From: HGM04593 sp045588485
GTDB taxonomy: Bacteria > Bacteroidota > Bacteroidia > Bacteroidales > Bacteroidaceae
Assembly (NCBI GenBank): GCA_045588485.1
Contig: JAZNEI010000010.1
Coordinates: 1 to 64,000 of the forward strand
Direction of reading: 5' to 3'
Length of the DNA stretch: 64,000 nucleotides
Positions 26,701 to 35,140 of this stretch are shown one piece after another. Under the pieces are notes generated by a model that saw only the letters and a program-made list of their open reading frames with translations, was not told the origin of the DNA and ran no database searches. The translations under genes and the position numbers were made by a program. Every line of letters begins with the position of its first letter. Within the stretch, counting starts at the first letter, position 1.

Positions 26701-26805
26701 TACCTGTTGACCTTACAGAACAACTACAGCGGCAACGATGATATAGCAGAACTCATCAAAGAGCGTCTGCAAAAGTTAACCGCAAACAGCGAAGCAGAGC
26801 AATAA
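23800..26805 (+). CDS. Large exported TPR-repeat protein
   Basis: This 1001-residue protein begins with a signal peptide (MKKRLMILLLAGIGVAAQAQ) and consists almost entirely of tetratricopeptide-like helical repeats to residue 990. Recognisable repeat segments are NEAIPPLQEYIQL, AVPMFDQC, KSVFERFLNEYPDS, DKAAETFGRFLQN and KAIAAYKQIIQKYPHSEEA. Many have the YPDS/YPES ending seen in Tol-Pal/BamD-like TPRs. It should be a periplasmic or outer-membrane-attached scaffold. Its strict linkage to the beta-barrel gene 42 bp downstream suggests a partner complex. No enzymatic domain is seen. Confidence 0.85.
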   Translation: MKKRLMILLLAGIGVAAQAQTTISADSNGWLLKESRRLIEEKEYPTTLTLLSRIERASLNASERQEADYMIAIATFETNSLDGRALMLQYLADYPESAKRDILSAYIAESYYYSQNFEQAVTWFKNCDLERLEPRERERVRLHYALTLQECGEADSAINLLNAIKAKGKFYRSDAIFHLAAIDYYNEQLESAHEAFKLIEMDDKYHLDVPYYLAGIYLKKGENIRAEKLARLFLQYNSELKQGIPMRHILGASLYGQGRYNEAIPPLQEYIQLCKEPQRIACYQLAMSLFNTGKYSEAVPMFDQCTNEDDAIAQNAYLHLGIIELKLNDIAKARLSFEQAAAMSHDSKIREEALYNYALCIHQTRYSPFAESVKVFERFLNEYPDSPHASQVERYLIEVYMNTRNYDVALQSIEKIKHPSNEILGAKQNILYRLGVQAFIDNNMHGAIEYMNRSLALSRYSRDTHSDALYWRGESYYRLENYKSAANDYKATIALSSRNSGDALYGLAYTQFQQGDYDKAAETFGRFLQNAASSKSVQRADAYNRLGDCHFYKRDYTGADQFYRKASETDRSHSDYALYRSAITQGLSKDYAAKVKTLSNLIERYPDSNYTEQAYYEIGRSYVALEDNKQAIKAFAELMKRYPESSLARRAAAETAIIYNQNGEQAKAIAAYKQIIQKYPHSEEARLAIQDLKNLYIEQGNIREFTEFAASTPGMKAVESNERDTLTYTAAERIYSRQRYDDARKAFNDYLSEFPEGSFVLDSHYYLGVIHYNEKATKEALKHFEQVILFPDNKYSEDAMALASDIHYRAQRYDRAMELYKQLATKTNNEERRRACRMNTMRCATALGINDEAIAAASDLLNAGNLSPEWEREALHTRAKALLASNKGNEAVDDLSKLAKDTRSKQGAEAKYLLAQYMFDSNQHEKCEQEILNYIESSTPHAYWLARSFVLLSDLYMAQGRNMEAKQYLLTLQNNYSGNDDIAELIKERLQKLTANSEAEQ

Positions 26806-26847
26806 TCAGCATCCCACTTGCTACAAAAAGTTAAAAAAAAGAGAAAG

Positions 26848-28521
26848 ATGAAAAGATATACAATATTATCGGTACTTATATTTGCCGCAAACAGCCTATT
26901 TGCACAGAACGATACTATAGGCGCAGTTATACAGGTAGAAAACGATTATGCACCTGTAGTGGTAAAAGCCAACAAGATGGGATTCACCCCACAGATTGAG
27001 ATAGCCTCGGACCACAAGCCCCTCGACCTCGTATTCTCGCAAGATGGCAAGCCTTTCGGACGCTTCGTGTCGCAACGAAACGTAAAAGATGTTCTTCCCA
27101 CCCAAGAGCAGCTCTTTCCCGGCTACGCACGCCTTGGATACGGCACAGGTAACAACGTAGATCTTAAAGCCGCCTACCGATTCAAATTTGGCAAGCGCGA
27201 CAAACTGAACCTATTTGCCTCTATGGACGGATACGACACAAGCATAAAGTACAAAGACGAAGATTGCAACTCACGTTTCTTTACAACATATATTAATGCC
27301 GATTACACACACCAATTCGACAAATTGTCGTTAGGTGTTGAGGCCGACATTATTAACAAAGCATTTAACTATATACAGCCTGTTTTCTATGCAAACCATC
27401 AAAGCCGACAAGTGACAACCGACAAGCAGAATAGCACCTCTTATTCTCTTTTGGTAAAGGCTGCATCGAATACAATGGGAGCACTTTCGTACAAGGCATA
27501 CGCAGGATTCACTATGAATAGTCGCAAATACAGCGCAGCGACCGATGAGCGTATAACAGAGAACCGCTTACGTGCAGGCGGTACCATACATTATGAGCTT
27601 CCGCACGTGAATCTTTACAACTTAGGTGCAAATATCGACATAGACGGTTTCATATACAACAGTGCATTAAAGCCCGAAGAGGGTCCGGGAATACACGACC
27701 GTTATAGCGACTATACACTCATACGACTTAATCCTTTCGGCAATCTTCGTTTCGGCGAATGGAAAGCCCGTGTAGGAATACATGCCGACCTTGTAACAGC
27801 TAATGCACCATTCATTGCCGTTGCCCCTGATATAAGCATCGAAGGTCCTCTTGCCAAGGGTATTACACTCTACGCTGCAGCGACAGGCGGACGCAAAGCA
27901 GCCTCGTTTGAGACATTAGAAGCAATTTCGCCCTATTGGAACTATATTCCGGGGAACAAGCAGTTTGCCGCATCATATAACCTCTGTGATATTTCGGCAG
28001 GTCTACGCACAACAATCGGTGCGCTGTATACAAATATTTACGCGGGTTTCTCATACACCATTGACGACCTTATGCCCACTATAGATACAAGAGCATTACT
28101 CTACACCAAGTTCATTCAAGACGACTCGCATGATATATATGTAGGCCTTAATGCCGGCTACGACTTTAGCGGCATACTGAATGTAGAGGGTAATATCCGT
28201 TACGACCGTTGGGGATGCAGCGAGAGCGACGACCTGCTTATGTACAAGCCTATGCTCACAGCCGGCATAAAAGCGCGTGCACGCATAATAGAGGGTCTGT
28301 ATGCAAATATCGGCTATACATTCACTAACTACACAAGCGGTAACGACGACTTGAAAATAGAAGATAGGAACTACCTTGAAGCAAGAGTAAGCTATTGCCT
28401 GCACAAACAGCTGAATATTTTCCTGCAAGGCAACAACCTTTTGAACTGCGAGTATGAAATGTACCCCGGTTGCATAGCCCAGGGAATAAATGCAATGATT
28501 GGAGCAAGTATCAATTTCTGA
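26848..28521 (+). CDS. Plugless outer-membrane beta-barrel protein
   Basis: This 557-residue protein has a signal peptide (MKRYTILSVLIFAANSLFAQ) and alternating hydrophobic strands ending in an aromatic-type C-terminus (GINAMIGASINF). Strand segments resemble TonB-dependent receptor barrels (ARLGYGTGNNVDLKAAYRF, NIFLQGNNLLNCEYEMY), but no TonB box or plug domain precedes them: after the signal there are only about 75 residues before the first strand. It probably forms a porin- or receptor-like barrel with the TPR protein as periplasmic partner. The ATG at 26848 is preferred over the upstream one because it begins the signal peptide. Confidence 0.75.
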   Translation: MKRYTILSVLIFAANSLFAQNDTIGAVIQVENDYAPVVVKANKMGFTPQIEIASDHKPLDLVFSQDGKPFGRFVSQRNVKDVLPTQEQLFPGYARLGYGTGNNVDLKAAYRFKFGKRDKLNLFASMDGYDTSIKYKDEDCNSRFFTTYINADYTHQFDKLSLGVEADIINKAFNYIQPVFYANHQSRQVTTDKQNSTSYSLLVKAASNTMGALSYKAYAGFTMNSRKYSAATDERITENRLRAGGTIHYELPHVNLYNLGANIDIDGFIYNSALKPEEGPGIHDRYSDYTLIRLNPFGNLRFGEWKARVGIHADLVTANAPFIAVAPDISIEGPLAKGITLYAAATGGRKAASFETLEAISPYWNYIPGNKQFAASYNLCDISAGLRTTIGALYTNIYAGFSYTIDDLMPTIDTRALLYTKFIQDDSHDIYVGLNAGYDFSGILNVEGNIRYDRWGCSESDDLLMYKPMLTAGIKARARIIEGLYANIGYTFTNYTSGNDDLKIEDRNYLEARVSYCLHKQLNIFLQGNNLLNCEYEMYPGCIAQGINAMIGASINF

Positions 28522-28609
28522 CGACCAAAAAAAATCTCCTAATAAAATAATATATTATTTTAAGGTATTCAGCAACCTGTGAGACCTGTATTTTTTTAGT
28601 AAAAATAGG

Positions 28610-28639
28610 TTTGAGATACGAGAAACTTTCATACTTTTG
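28610..28639 (+). promoter_or_regulatory. Bacteroidetes promoter of the topA operon
   Basis: TTTG at 28610-28613, an 18-bp spacer and TACTTTTG at 28632-28639 match the consensus. Because this overlaps the upstream TTG at 28637, it supports the ATG at 28658 as the topA start, with a very short leader of about 12 nt. Confidence 0.75.
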
Positions 28640-28657
28640 CCCAAAATTCAGAATATC

Positions 28658-31000
28658 ATGCAGAAGAATTTAGTTATTGTAGAGTCGCCTGCAAAGGCAA
28701 AAACAATAGAGAAATTCCTTGGAAAAGAGTACAAGGTAATGTCGAGCTATGGACATATATGCGACCTAAAGAAAAAGGAGTTCAGTATAAATGTCGATAC
28801 ATTTGAACCGGAATATGAGATTCCCGAAGAGAAACTGAAGCTGGTAGCCTCACTACGCAGCGAAGCCCAGAAAGCCGACACCGTTTGGTTGGCATCCGAT
28901 GAAGACCGCGAAGGAGAGGCCATCAGTTGGCACCTCTTCACCGTGTTGGGACTCGACCCCAAGAAGACGAAGCGCATCGTATTCCACGAAATAACCAAGA
29001 GTGCTATTCTGAATGCGATAGAGAACCCACGTAATATAGACACCAACCTCGTTTATGCGCAACAGGCACGCCGCGTACTCGACCGTTTGGTGGGATTTAA
29101 ACTATCACCCGTATTGTGGCGTAAGGTGAAGCCTGCCCTATCGGCAGGACGTGTACAGTCGGTCACAGTGCGACTTATTGTAGAGCGTGAGCGTGAGATT
29201 AATAACTTTGTCAGCGAATCGGGCTACAGAGTGACAGCACTTTTCGAGCTTCCCGGCAACAATGGCGAGGTTCGCCAATTGCCAACAGAATTGTCGAAGC
29301 GTTTCAAGACACACCAAGAGGCCGAAGAGTTTCTTAAATCGTGCATTGGTGCAGAGTTCTGTATCGAGGATGTAAGCACCAAGCCATTAAAAAAGAGCCC
29401 TGCTGCTCCTTTTACCACATCGACATTGCAACAGGAGGCCGCCCGCAAGTTGCACTTTACCGTATCTCAGACAATGATGATAGCACAGCGCCTTTACGAA
29501 AGCGGATACATCACATATATGCGTACCGACTCGGTAAACCTCTCATCGCTTTGCATTGGCTCGTGTAAGAAGGTAATTACCGACACATACGGCAGCGAAT
29601 ACCTTAAGACACGCAAATACTCGACAAGTTCAAAGGGCGCACAAGAGGCTCACGAAGCCATCCGTCCAACATATATGGAGAACAGTTCAATAGAGGGCAG
29701 TGTACCAGAAAAGCGTCTGTATGAGCTGATATGGAAACGTACCATAGCATCGCAGATGTCAGATGCGCTTGTCGAAAAGACAATAGTGAACATCTCTATA
29801 AGCGGACACGAAGAGAGTTTTATCGCAACAGGAGAGGTTACAGTTTTTGACGGATTCCTACACGTTTACCGCGAATCGACCGACGATGACAGCAATCCCG
29901 ACACAGCCGTACTACCCGTAGTGAGCAAAGGCGAGACACTTGCGCCGGTAGAGATAACAGCCACCGAACGCTTCACGCAGCATCCGCCACGATATACCGA
30001 GGCCAGCCTTGTGCGCAAACTCGAGGAGCTTGGTATCGGCCGCCCATCCACTTATGCCCCGACAATCAGCACCATCCAGCAGCGTGAATATGTCGAGAAA
30101 GGCAATAAGACCGGTACATCACGACAGTATGATATACTCACCCTTAAAGGCAGCAAGATAAGCACCAAGCACGGTAAAGAGACTGTTGGTGCCGAGAAGC
30201 AAAAGCTGATGCCAACAGACATTGGCATAGTAGTAAACGATTTTCTTTTGGAATACTTCCCCGAGATTATGGACTACAACTTCACAGCTACTGTAGAGAA
30301 AGACTTTGACGACATTGCCGATGGCAAGAAAGAGTGGGTAGGCCCAATAAAAGAGTTTTACTCAGACTTTGCCCCACAGATAGACAGCATCCTTCAGACA
30401 AAGACCGAGCATAAGGTGGGCGAACGTATTCTGGGTACCGACCCTGCGAGTGGCAAGCCCGTATCGGTTAAAATAGGTCGTTTCGGTCCCATCGTACAGA
30501 TTGGTTCGGCAAGCGATGAGGAGAAGCCACGTTTCGCACAGATGAAACCGGGACAGACTCTTGAGACTATAACACTTGAGGAGGCACTCGACCTGTTTGG
30601 ACTCCCCCGCAATTTAGGCGAATACGATGGCGAGGAGGTAACCATCGGTGCAGGACGCTTCGGTCCATACATAAAGATTGGCAAGGTATATATCTCGCTC
30701 CCCAAGACCCACGATCCAATGACTATTACATTGGAAGAAGCACAAGTACTCATAGATGAGAAACGTAAGGCCGATGCCGAGAAAATAATAAAGACATTCG
30801 ATGACGAACCCGAACTACAGGTACTTAACGGACGTTTCGGCCCATATATATGCTACAAGAAGAGTAACTACAAGCTACCCAAAGGCGTTGTTCCTGCACA
30901 GTTGACCCTTGCCGAGTGCATGGAGATTGTACAGAAGCAGGACGAGGGAGGCAAACCTGCTGCAAAAGGCCGTAAACGCTACACAAAGAAAACAGAATGA
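28658..31000 (+). CDS. topA: DNA topoisomerase I
   Basis: This 780-residue type IA topoisomerase relaxes negative supercoils. The N-terminal TOPRIM (NLVIVESPAKAKTIEKFLG, then ASDEDREGEAISWH) and the active-site tyrosine in YITYMRTDSVNLS are clear. After about residue 590 there are repeated C-terminal GRFGP-type modules (KIGRFGPIVQIG, GAGRFGPYIKIG, LNGRFGPYICYK) in place of Cys4 zinc fingers, followed by a Lys-rich tail. It heads an operon topA-aroK-speA-argB-YgjP; its stop overlaps the aroK start by 4 nt. Confidence 0.97.
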   Translation: MQKNLVIVESPAKAKTIEKFLGKEYKVMSSYGHICDLKKKEFSINVDTFEPEYEIPEEKLKLVASLRSEAQKADTVWLASDEDREGEAISWHLFTVLGLDPKKTKRIVFHEITKSAILNAIENPRNIDTNLVYAQQARRVLDRLVGFKLSPVLWRKVKPALSAGRVQSVTVRLIVEREREINNFVSESGYRVTALFELPGNNGEVRQLPTELSKRFKTHQEAEEFLKSCIGAEFCIEDVSTKPLKKSPAAPFTTSTLQQEAARKLHFTVSQTMMIAQRLYESGYITYMRTDSVNLSSLCIGSCKKVITDTYGSEYLKTRKYSTSSKGAQEAHEAIRPTYMENSSIEGSVPEKRLYELIWKRTIASQMSDALVEKTIVNISISGHEESFIATGEVTVFDGFLHVYRESTDDDSNPDTAVLPVVSKGETLAPVEITATERFTQHPPRYTEASLVRKLEELGIGRPSTYAPTISTIQQREYVEKGNKTGTSRQYDILTLKGSKISTKHGKETVGAEKQKLMPTDIGIVVNDFLLEYFPEIMDYNFTATVEKDFDDIADGKKEWVGPIKEFYSDFAPQIDSILQTKTEHKVGERILGTDPASGKPVSVKIGRFGPIVQIGSASDEEKPRFAQMKPGQTLETITLEEALDLFGLPRNLGEYDGEEVTIGAGRFGPYIKIGKVYISLPKTHDPMTITLEEAQVLIDEKRKADAEKIIKTFDDEPELQVLNGRFGPYICYKKSNYKLPKGVVPAQLTLAECMEIVQKQDEGGKPAAKGRKRYTKKTE

Positions 31001-31554
31001 AACGCATAATACTCATAGGATACATGGGTGCCGGCAAGACCACATTGGGACAGGCCCTTGCCAAAAGACTGGAATTGCAGTTCATCGACCTTGACCTTTA
31101 TATCGAGGAGCGCTACCGCAAGACTATTTCCCAAATATTTGCCGAGAAGGGCGAAGAGGGATTCCGTCTGATAGAACAGCGTATGCTGCACGAGGTAGCC
31201 GAGTTCGAGGATGTTGTAATCTCTACCGGTGGAGGCACTCCCTGTTTCTTTGACAACATCGACTACATGAATCGTCAAGGAGCTACCGTATTCCTTGACG
31301 TTCCTGTAGAACGTCTTTTTATAAGGCTGAGTATCGCTCGCAACAAACGACCGCTGATAAAAGAGAAGAGCGATGAAGAACTACGCACATTTATAGAAGA
31401 ACAGCTTGCCAAGCGTATGCCTCATTACCGCAAAGCCACACACACTTTTGTGGCCGACAAACTCGAGGACCGCAGCCAGATTGATGATTCGGTAGAAAAG
31501 TTCATTAAAGAGATACCAATGTCGAACAATTCGGCACATGGTTCATTACCCTGA
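30997..31554 (+). CDS. aroK: Shikimate kinase
   Basis: This 185-residue cytoplasmic enzyme phosphorylates shikimate at the 3-OH in the pathway to chorismate and aromatic amino acids. The P-loop is GYMGAGKTTLG (8-18); DLDLYIEERYRKTISQIF (Walker B-like DxD with substrate-binding Arg), STGGGTPCF and the lid Arg in RNKRPLI are present. The start is translationally coupled to topA (ATGA). It precedes speA by 39 bp. Confidence 0.95.
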   Translation: MKRIILIGYMGAGKTTLGQALAKRLELQFIDLDLYIEERYRKTISQIFAEKGEEGFRLIEQRMLHEVAEFEDVVISTGGGTPCFFDNIDYMNRQGATVFLDVPVERLFIRLSIARNKRPLIKEKSDEELRTFIEEQLAKRMPHYRKATHTFVADKLEDRSQIDDSVEKFIKEIPMSNNSAHGSLP

Positions 31555-31593
31555 GAAACACAGACATTAAATAACTAATAAGCATTGAGTTAT

Positions 31594-33489
31594 ATGAGAA
31601 AATGGCGCATTGAAGACTCGGAAGAGCTCTATAACATTAAAGGTTGGGGAGCATCATATTTCAGCATCAACGAAGAGGGCAACGTAGCAGTTACCCCAAA
31701 GAAAGATGGAGTAGCAGTGGACCTGAAACAGCTGATGGACGAGTTGCAGTTGAGAGACGTGGCTGCACCGGTCCTTATTCGCTTCCCCGATATTCTCGAC
31801 AACCGTATCGAAAAAATCTCCAGTTGTTTCAAGATTGCGGCCGAAGAGTACAATTACAAAGCCGAGAATTTTATCGTATATCCGATAAAAGTCAATCAGA
31901 TGCGCCCCGTTGTCGAGGAGATTATGAGCCACGGCAAAAAGTATAATATAGGCCTTGAGGCAGGTTCAAAGCCCGAGCTTCATGCCGTTATTGCAATGAA
32001 CGCCGACAGCGACTCACTCATCATCTGCAACGGTTACAAGGACGATAGTTACATCGAACTGGCACTTTTGGCACAGAAGATGGGCCGCCGTATTTTCCTT
32101 GTGGTCGAGAAACTTAACGAGCTTAAACGTATAGCAAAAATAGGCAAACGCCTTGGTGTACGTCCCAACATTGGCATACGCATCAAATTAGCAAGTGAAG
32201 GCAGCGGAAAATGGGAAGAGAGTGGTGGCGATGCAAGCAAATTCGGCCTTACCTCGAGTGAGTTGCTCGAAGCTCTTGAGATACTCGAGAAATTCGACAT
32301 TAAGGACTGCCTTAAACTCATACATTTCCACATTGGAAGTCAGGTGACACGCATTCGTCACATCAAGACAGCTCTTCGCGAAGCATCTCAGTTCTATGTG
32401 CAGTTGCGCAAATTGGGCTATGAGATTGAGTTCACCGATATTGGCGGCGGCTTGGGTGTAGATTATGACGGTACCCGTTCGTCGAGCAGCGAGAGCAGTG
32501 TCAACTACTCGATACAAGAGTATGTAAACGATGCTATCTTTACATTCGTCGATGCAGCCGACAAGAATAATATTCCCCATCCCAACATCATCACCGAAAG
32601 CGGTCGTTCCGTTTCGGCACACCACGCAATATTAGTATTCGAGGTATTAGAAACAGCCGCCCTGCCACAGATGGACGAGGATTGGGAGGTGGCCGCAAAC
32701 GACCACGATCTGGCCAAGGAGCTATACAAGATATGGTGCGAATTGGACCAACGTACAATGCTCGAGGCACTACACGATGCACAGCAGATACGAGAAGAGG
32801 CATTAGAGCTTTTCAGCCACGGAATTGTCGACCTTAAGACACGTGCACAAATCGAGAGTATGTTCTGGAGCATTACACGCGAGACACAGGCACTCACAAA
32901 GAGCATGAAGCATGTGCCCGACGATTTTCGCAAATTACCTAAATTATTGGCCGACAAATATTTCTGCAACTTCTCGCTCTTCCAAAGTCTACCCGACAGT
33001 TGGGGTATAGACCAGTTCTTCCCAATAATGCCTATACACCGTCTTGACGAGCGCCCCGACCGCAGCTGCACCATTCAGGATATGACCTGCGACAGCGACG
33101 GAAAGATAACTGACTTCATCAATTACAGCAGCAAGGCCGATACGCTTAGGGTACACCGTGTAAAATCGAATGAATCGTATTATCTTGGTGTGTTCCTTGT
33201 CGGAGCTTATCAGGAGATTTTAGGTGATATGCACAACCTCTTTGGCGACACCAATGCTGTACACATAAGCGTCGACGAAAAAGGTTACAATATAGATAAA
33301 ATCATTGACGGAGAGACCATTGCCGACGTACTCGACTATGTACAGTACGATGCACGCAAGCTTGTCCGCTCACTCGAGCGTTGGGTGACAAGCGCTGTCA
33401 AAGAGGGACGCATAAGCCTTGATGAGGGTAAGGAATTCCTCTCGAACTACCGTTCGGGACTATACGGATACACATATCTCGACTATTGA
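31594..33489 (+). CDS. speA: Biosynthetic arginine decarboxylase
   Basis: This 631-residue PLP enzyme decarboxylates arginine to agmatine, the entry to polyamine synthesis. The alanine-racemase-fold PLP lysine lies in VYPIKVNQ (K99 from the chosen ATG), GLEAGSKPEL follows, and the family signature DIGGGLGVDYDGTRSSSSES is clear, as are ESGRSVSAHHA and the C-terminal GAYQEILGDMHNLFGD. The frame stays open from a TTG 9 nt earlier, but the ATG at 31594 gives the expected N-terminus. It is followed by argB with an overlap (TGATG). Confidence 0.96.
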   Translation: MRKWRIEDSEELYNIKGWGASYFSINEEGNVAVTPKKDGVAVDLKQLMDELQLRDVAAPVLIRFPDILDNRIEKISSCFKIAAEEYNYKAENFIVYPIKVNQMRPVVEEIMSHGKKYNIGLEAGSKPELHAVIAMNADSDSLIICNGYKDDSYIELALLAQKMGRRIFLVVEKLNELKRIAKIGKRLGVRPNIGIRIKLASEGSGKWEESGGDASKFGLTSSELLEALEILEKFDIKDCLKLIHFHIGSQVTRIRHIKTALREASQFYVQLRKLGYEIEFTDIGGGLGVDYDGTRSSSSESSVNYSIQEYVNDAIFTFVDAADKNNIPHPNIITESGRSVSAHHAILVFEVLETAALPQMDEDWEVAANDHDLAKELYKIWCELDQRTMLEALHDAQQIREEALELFSHGIVDLKTRAQIESMFWSITRETQALTKSMKHVPDDFRKLPKLLADKYFCNFSLFQSLPDSWGIDQFFPIMPIHRLDERPDRSCTIQDMTCDSDGKITDFINYSSKADTLRVHRVKSNESYYLGVFLVGAYQEILGDMHNLFGDTNAVHISVDEKGYNIDKIIDGETIADVLDYVQYDARKLVRSLERWVTSAVKEGRISLDEGKEFLSNYRSGLYGYTYLDY

Positions 33490-34265
33490 TGAAACAGAAG
33501 ATAACAGTAATAAAAGTTGGTGGAAAGATTGTAGAGGAGCAAAAGAGCCTCAACGAACTTCTCGACCGATTCGCTGCCATCCAAGGTAATAAGGTGCTTA
33601 TTCATGGCGGCGGGCGTTCGGCCACACGCATAGCCGAGTCGTTGGGCATAGAGAGCAAAATGGTAAACGGTCGCCGCATCACCGATGCAGAGACACTAAA
33701 GGTGGTCACAATGGTCTATGGCGGACTTGTCAACAAAAACATCGTTGCAGGTTTACAGGCACGTAGAGTCAATGCTCTTGGCCTTACCGGAGCCGACTGC
33801 AATGTGCTGCGTGCCCACAAACGTCCTGCCGGAGAGGTAGATTGGGGGTTTGTAGGCGATGTCGACAGTGCAGATGGAGCTATACTTGCCAAGCTTATCG
33901 GCGAAGGGATTGTACCCATAATGGCACCTCTCACACACGACGGACATGGTAATCTTCTGAATACCAATGCCGACACAATAGCCTCGGAAACTGCAAAGGC
34001 TCTTGCCCCCTATTTCGATGTGACACTCACATACTGCTTCGAGCACCCCGGAGTAATGCGTAACCCCAACGATTCGACAAGCCTCATCCCATTGATAGAC
34101 CAAGAGAGCTATAAGAAGCTGCTTGCCGACGGTACAATAAGCGGAGGTATGATACCCAAGATAGATAACGCCTTTGCCGCACTCGAAGGCGGAGTAAGCA
34201 AAGTCATTATCACTAAGGCCGATGCCATAGACGGAGTATCGGGAACACACATTATCAAAGGATAA
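33489..34265 (+). CDS. argB: Acetylglutamate kinase
   Basis: This 258-residue amino-acid kinase phosphorylates N-acetylglutamate in arginine synthesis; in Bacteroidetes the homologous pathway can use N-succinyl intermediates. Motifs are IKVGGKIVEE at the start, IHGGGRSAT, the substrate loop NGRRITDAETLKVV, and the C-terminal GGMIPKIDNAFAALEGGV. The ATG at 33489 overlaps the speA stop. Coupling of a synthesis gene to an arginine-consuming decarboxylase gene is notable. Confidence 0.94.
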   Translation: MKQKITVIKVGGKIVEEQKSLNELLDRFAAIQGNKVLIHGGGRSATRIAESLGIESKMVNGRRITDAETLKVVTMVYGGLVNKNIVAGLQARRVNALGLTGADCNVLRAHKRPAGEVDWGFVGDVDSADGAILAKLIGEGIVPIMAPLTHDGHGNLLNTNADTIASETAKALAPYFDVTLTYCFEHPGVMRNPNDSTSLIPLIDQESYKKLLADGTISGGMIPKIDNAFAALEGGVSKVIITKADAIDGVSGTHIIKG

Positions 34266-34972
34266 TGCAAGAGAAGAAGAGCATATTACAGCACCCTGAA
34301 TTGGGTGAGATTACCATTATACGCAAACCACGCGCCCATAGAATCATATTACGGGTGCGTGGCGGCATTATATACGCTACACTACCCTACGTATGCCCTA
34401 TAACATTATTGAAGGAGATACTCGATAATAATATCGAAAAGCTAAAAAAACAGGTCGCAACTACCCGACAGAGGGTTATAGATTGGGATTTCACCCTTAA
34501 AAGCCCCTGTTTTTATCTGAAACTACACCGCAGCAACAACAGCGACACACATATTACAGGCGAAAACGGAGTGTATATATTATCCTGCCCACAGAGTATT
34601 GATTTTTCAGACGATAACACACAAAAGAGACTGCGTGATGGAATAAAAGGCGCACTACGACATCGAGCAAAATTAATACTGCCACAGCGTCTTGCACAAC
34701 TTGCAGCACAACACAATATAAAATACAACAATGTCACCATACGCGACAGTCACTCGCGTTGGGGCAGTTGCAGCACACAAGGTTCAATATCCCTTAGCAT
34801 ATATCTTGTACTGCTACCGATAGAACTCATAGACTATGTACTGAGGCACGAGCTGTGCCACACCATACACATGGACCACAGCCCACAATTTTGGGCATTG
34901 CTCGACAAACTTTGCGGAACATCGTCAAAAGAGCTGCGCAATAAGTTAAAAAGCTATCACACTGATTTTTAG
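34265..34972 (+). CDS. YgjP/DUF45-type M48 metallopeptidase-like protein
   Basis: This 235-residue cytoplasmic protein has the zinc motif LRHELCHTIHMDHSPQFW (HExxH with a third His ligand and a downstream acidic side), preceded by IRDSHSRWGSCSTQGSISLSIYLVLLP. These are the hallmark segments of the YgjP-like DUF45 family, predicted soluble metallopeptidases sometimes found beside restriction systems. The start overlaps argB. Nothing in the context points to a specific substrate. Confidence 0.85.
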   Translation: MQEKKSILQHPELGEITIIRKPRAHRIILRVRGGIIYATLPYVCPITLLKEILDNNIEKLKKQVATTRQRVIDWDFTLKSPCFYLKLHRSNNSDTHITGENGVYILSCPQSIDFSDDNTQKRLRDGIKGALRHRAKLILPQRLAQLAAQHNIKYNNVTIRDSHSRWGSCSTQGSISLSIYLVLLPIELIDYVLRHELCHTIHMDHSPQFWALLDKLCGTSSKELRNKLKSYHTDF

Positions 34973-35038
34973 AAGCAGTGTTAAAAATCGCATTTTTTTA
35001 TCGGCCCAATAGTTAAATAATCAATAATATTTATTTCC

Positions 35039-35099
35039 TTTGTAAATTATTATACAAATGATAGCATTGAGTCTGTCTGTGCATACAAGGCAGACTCAA
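35039..35099 (+). promoter_or_regulatory. Two stem-loops in the leader of the GH123-GH33 gene
   Basis: Within the 168-nt gap before the large glycosidase gene there is a short inverted repeat (tttgta at 35039-35044 with tacaaa at 35053-35058). A 9-bp stem follows (ttgagtctg at 35067-35075 with cagactcaa at 35091-35099). No clear consensus promoter was found; the elements may be a terminator for the preceding operon or leader structure. Confidence 0.35.
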
Positions 35100-35140
35100 A
35101 CTTCTGAGAAAATCATTTAACTATTTTATATTCAATATTT

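Noticed and set aside
28637..28657. TTG at 28637 as the topA start
   Set aside because: It overlaps the -7 box of the promoter, and the ATG at 28658 begins the canonical N-terminus.
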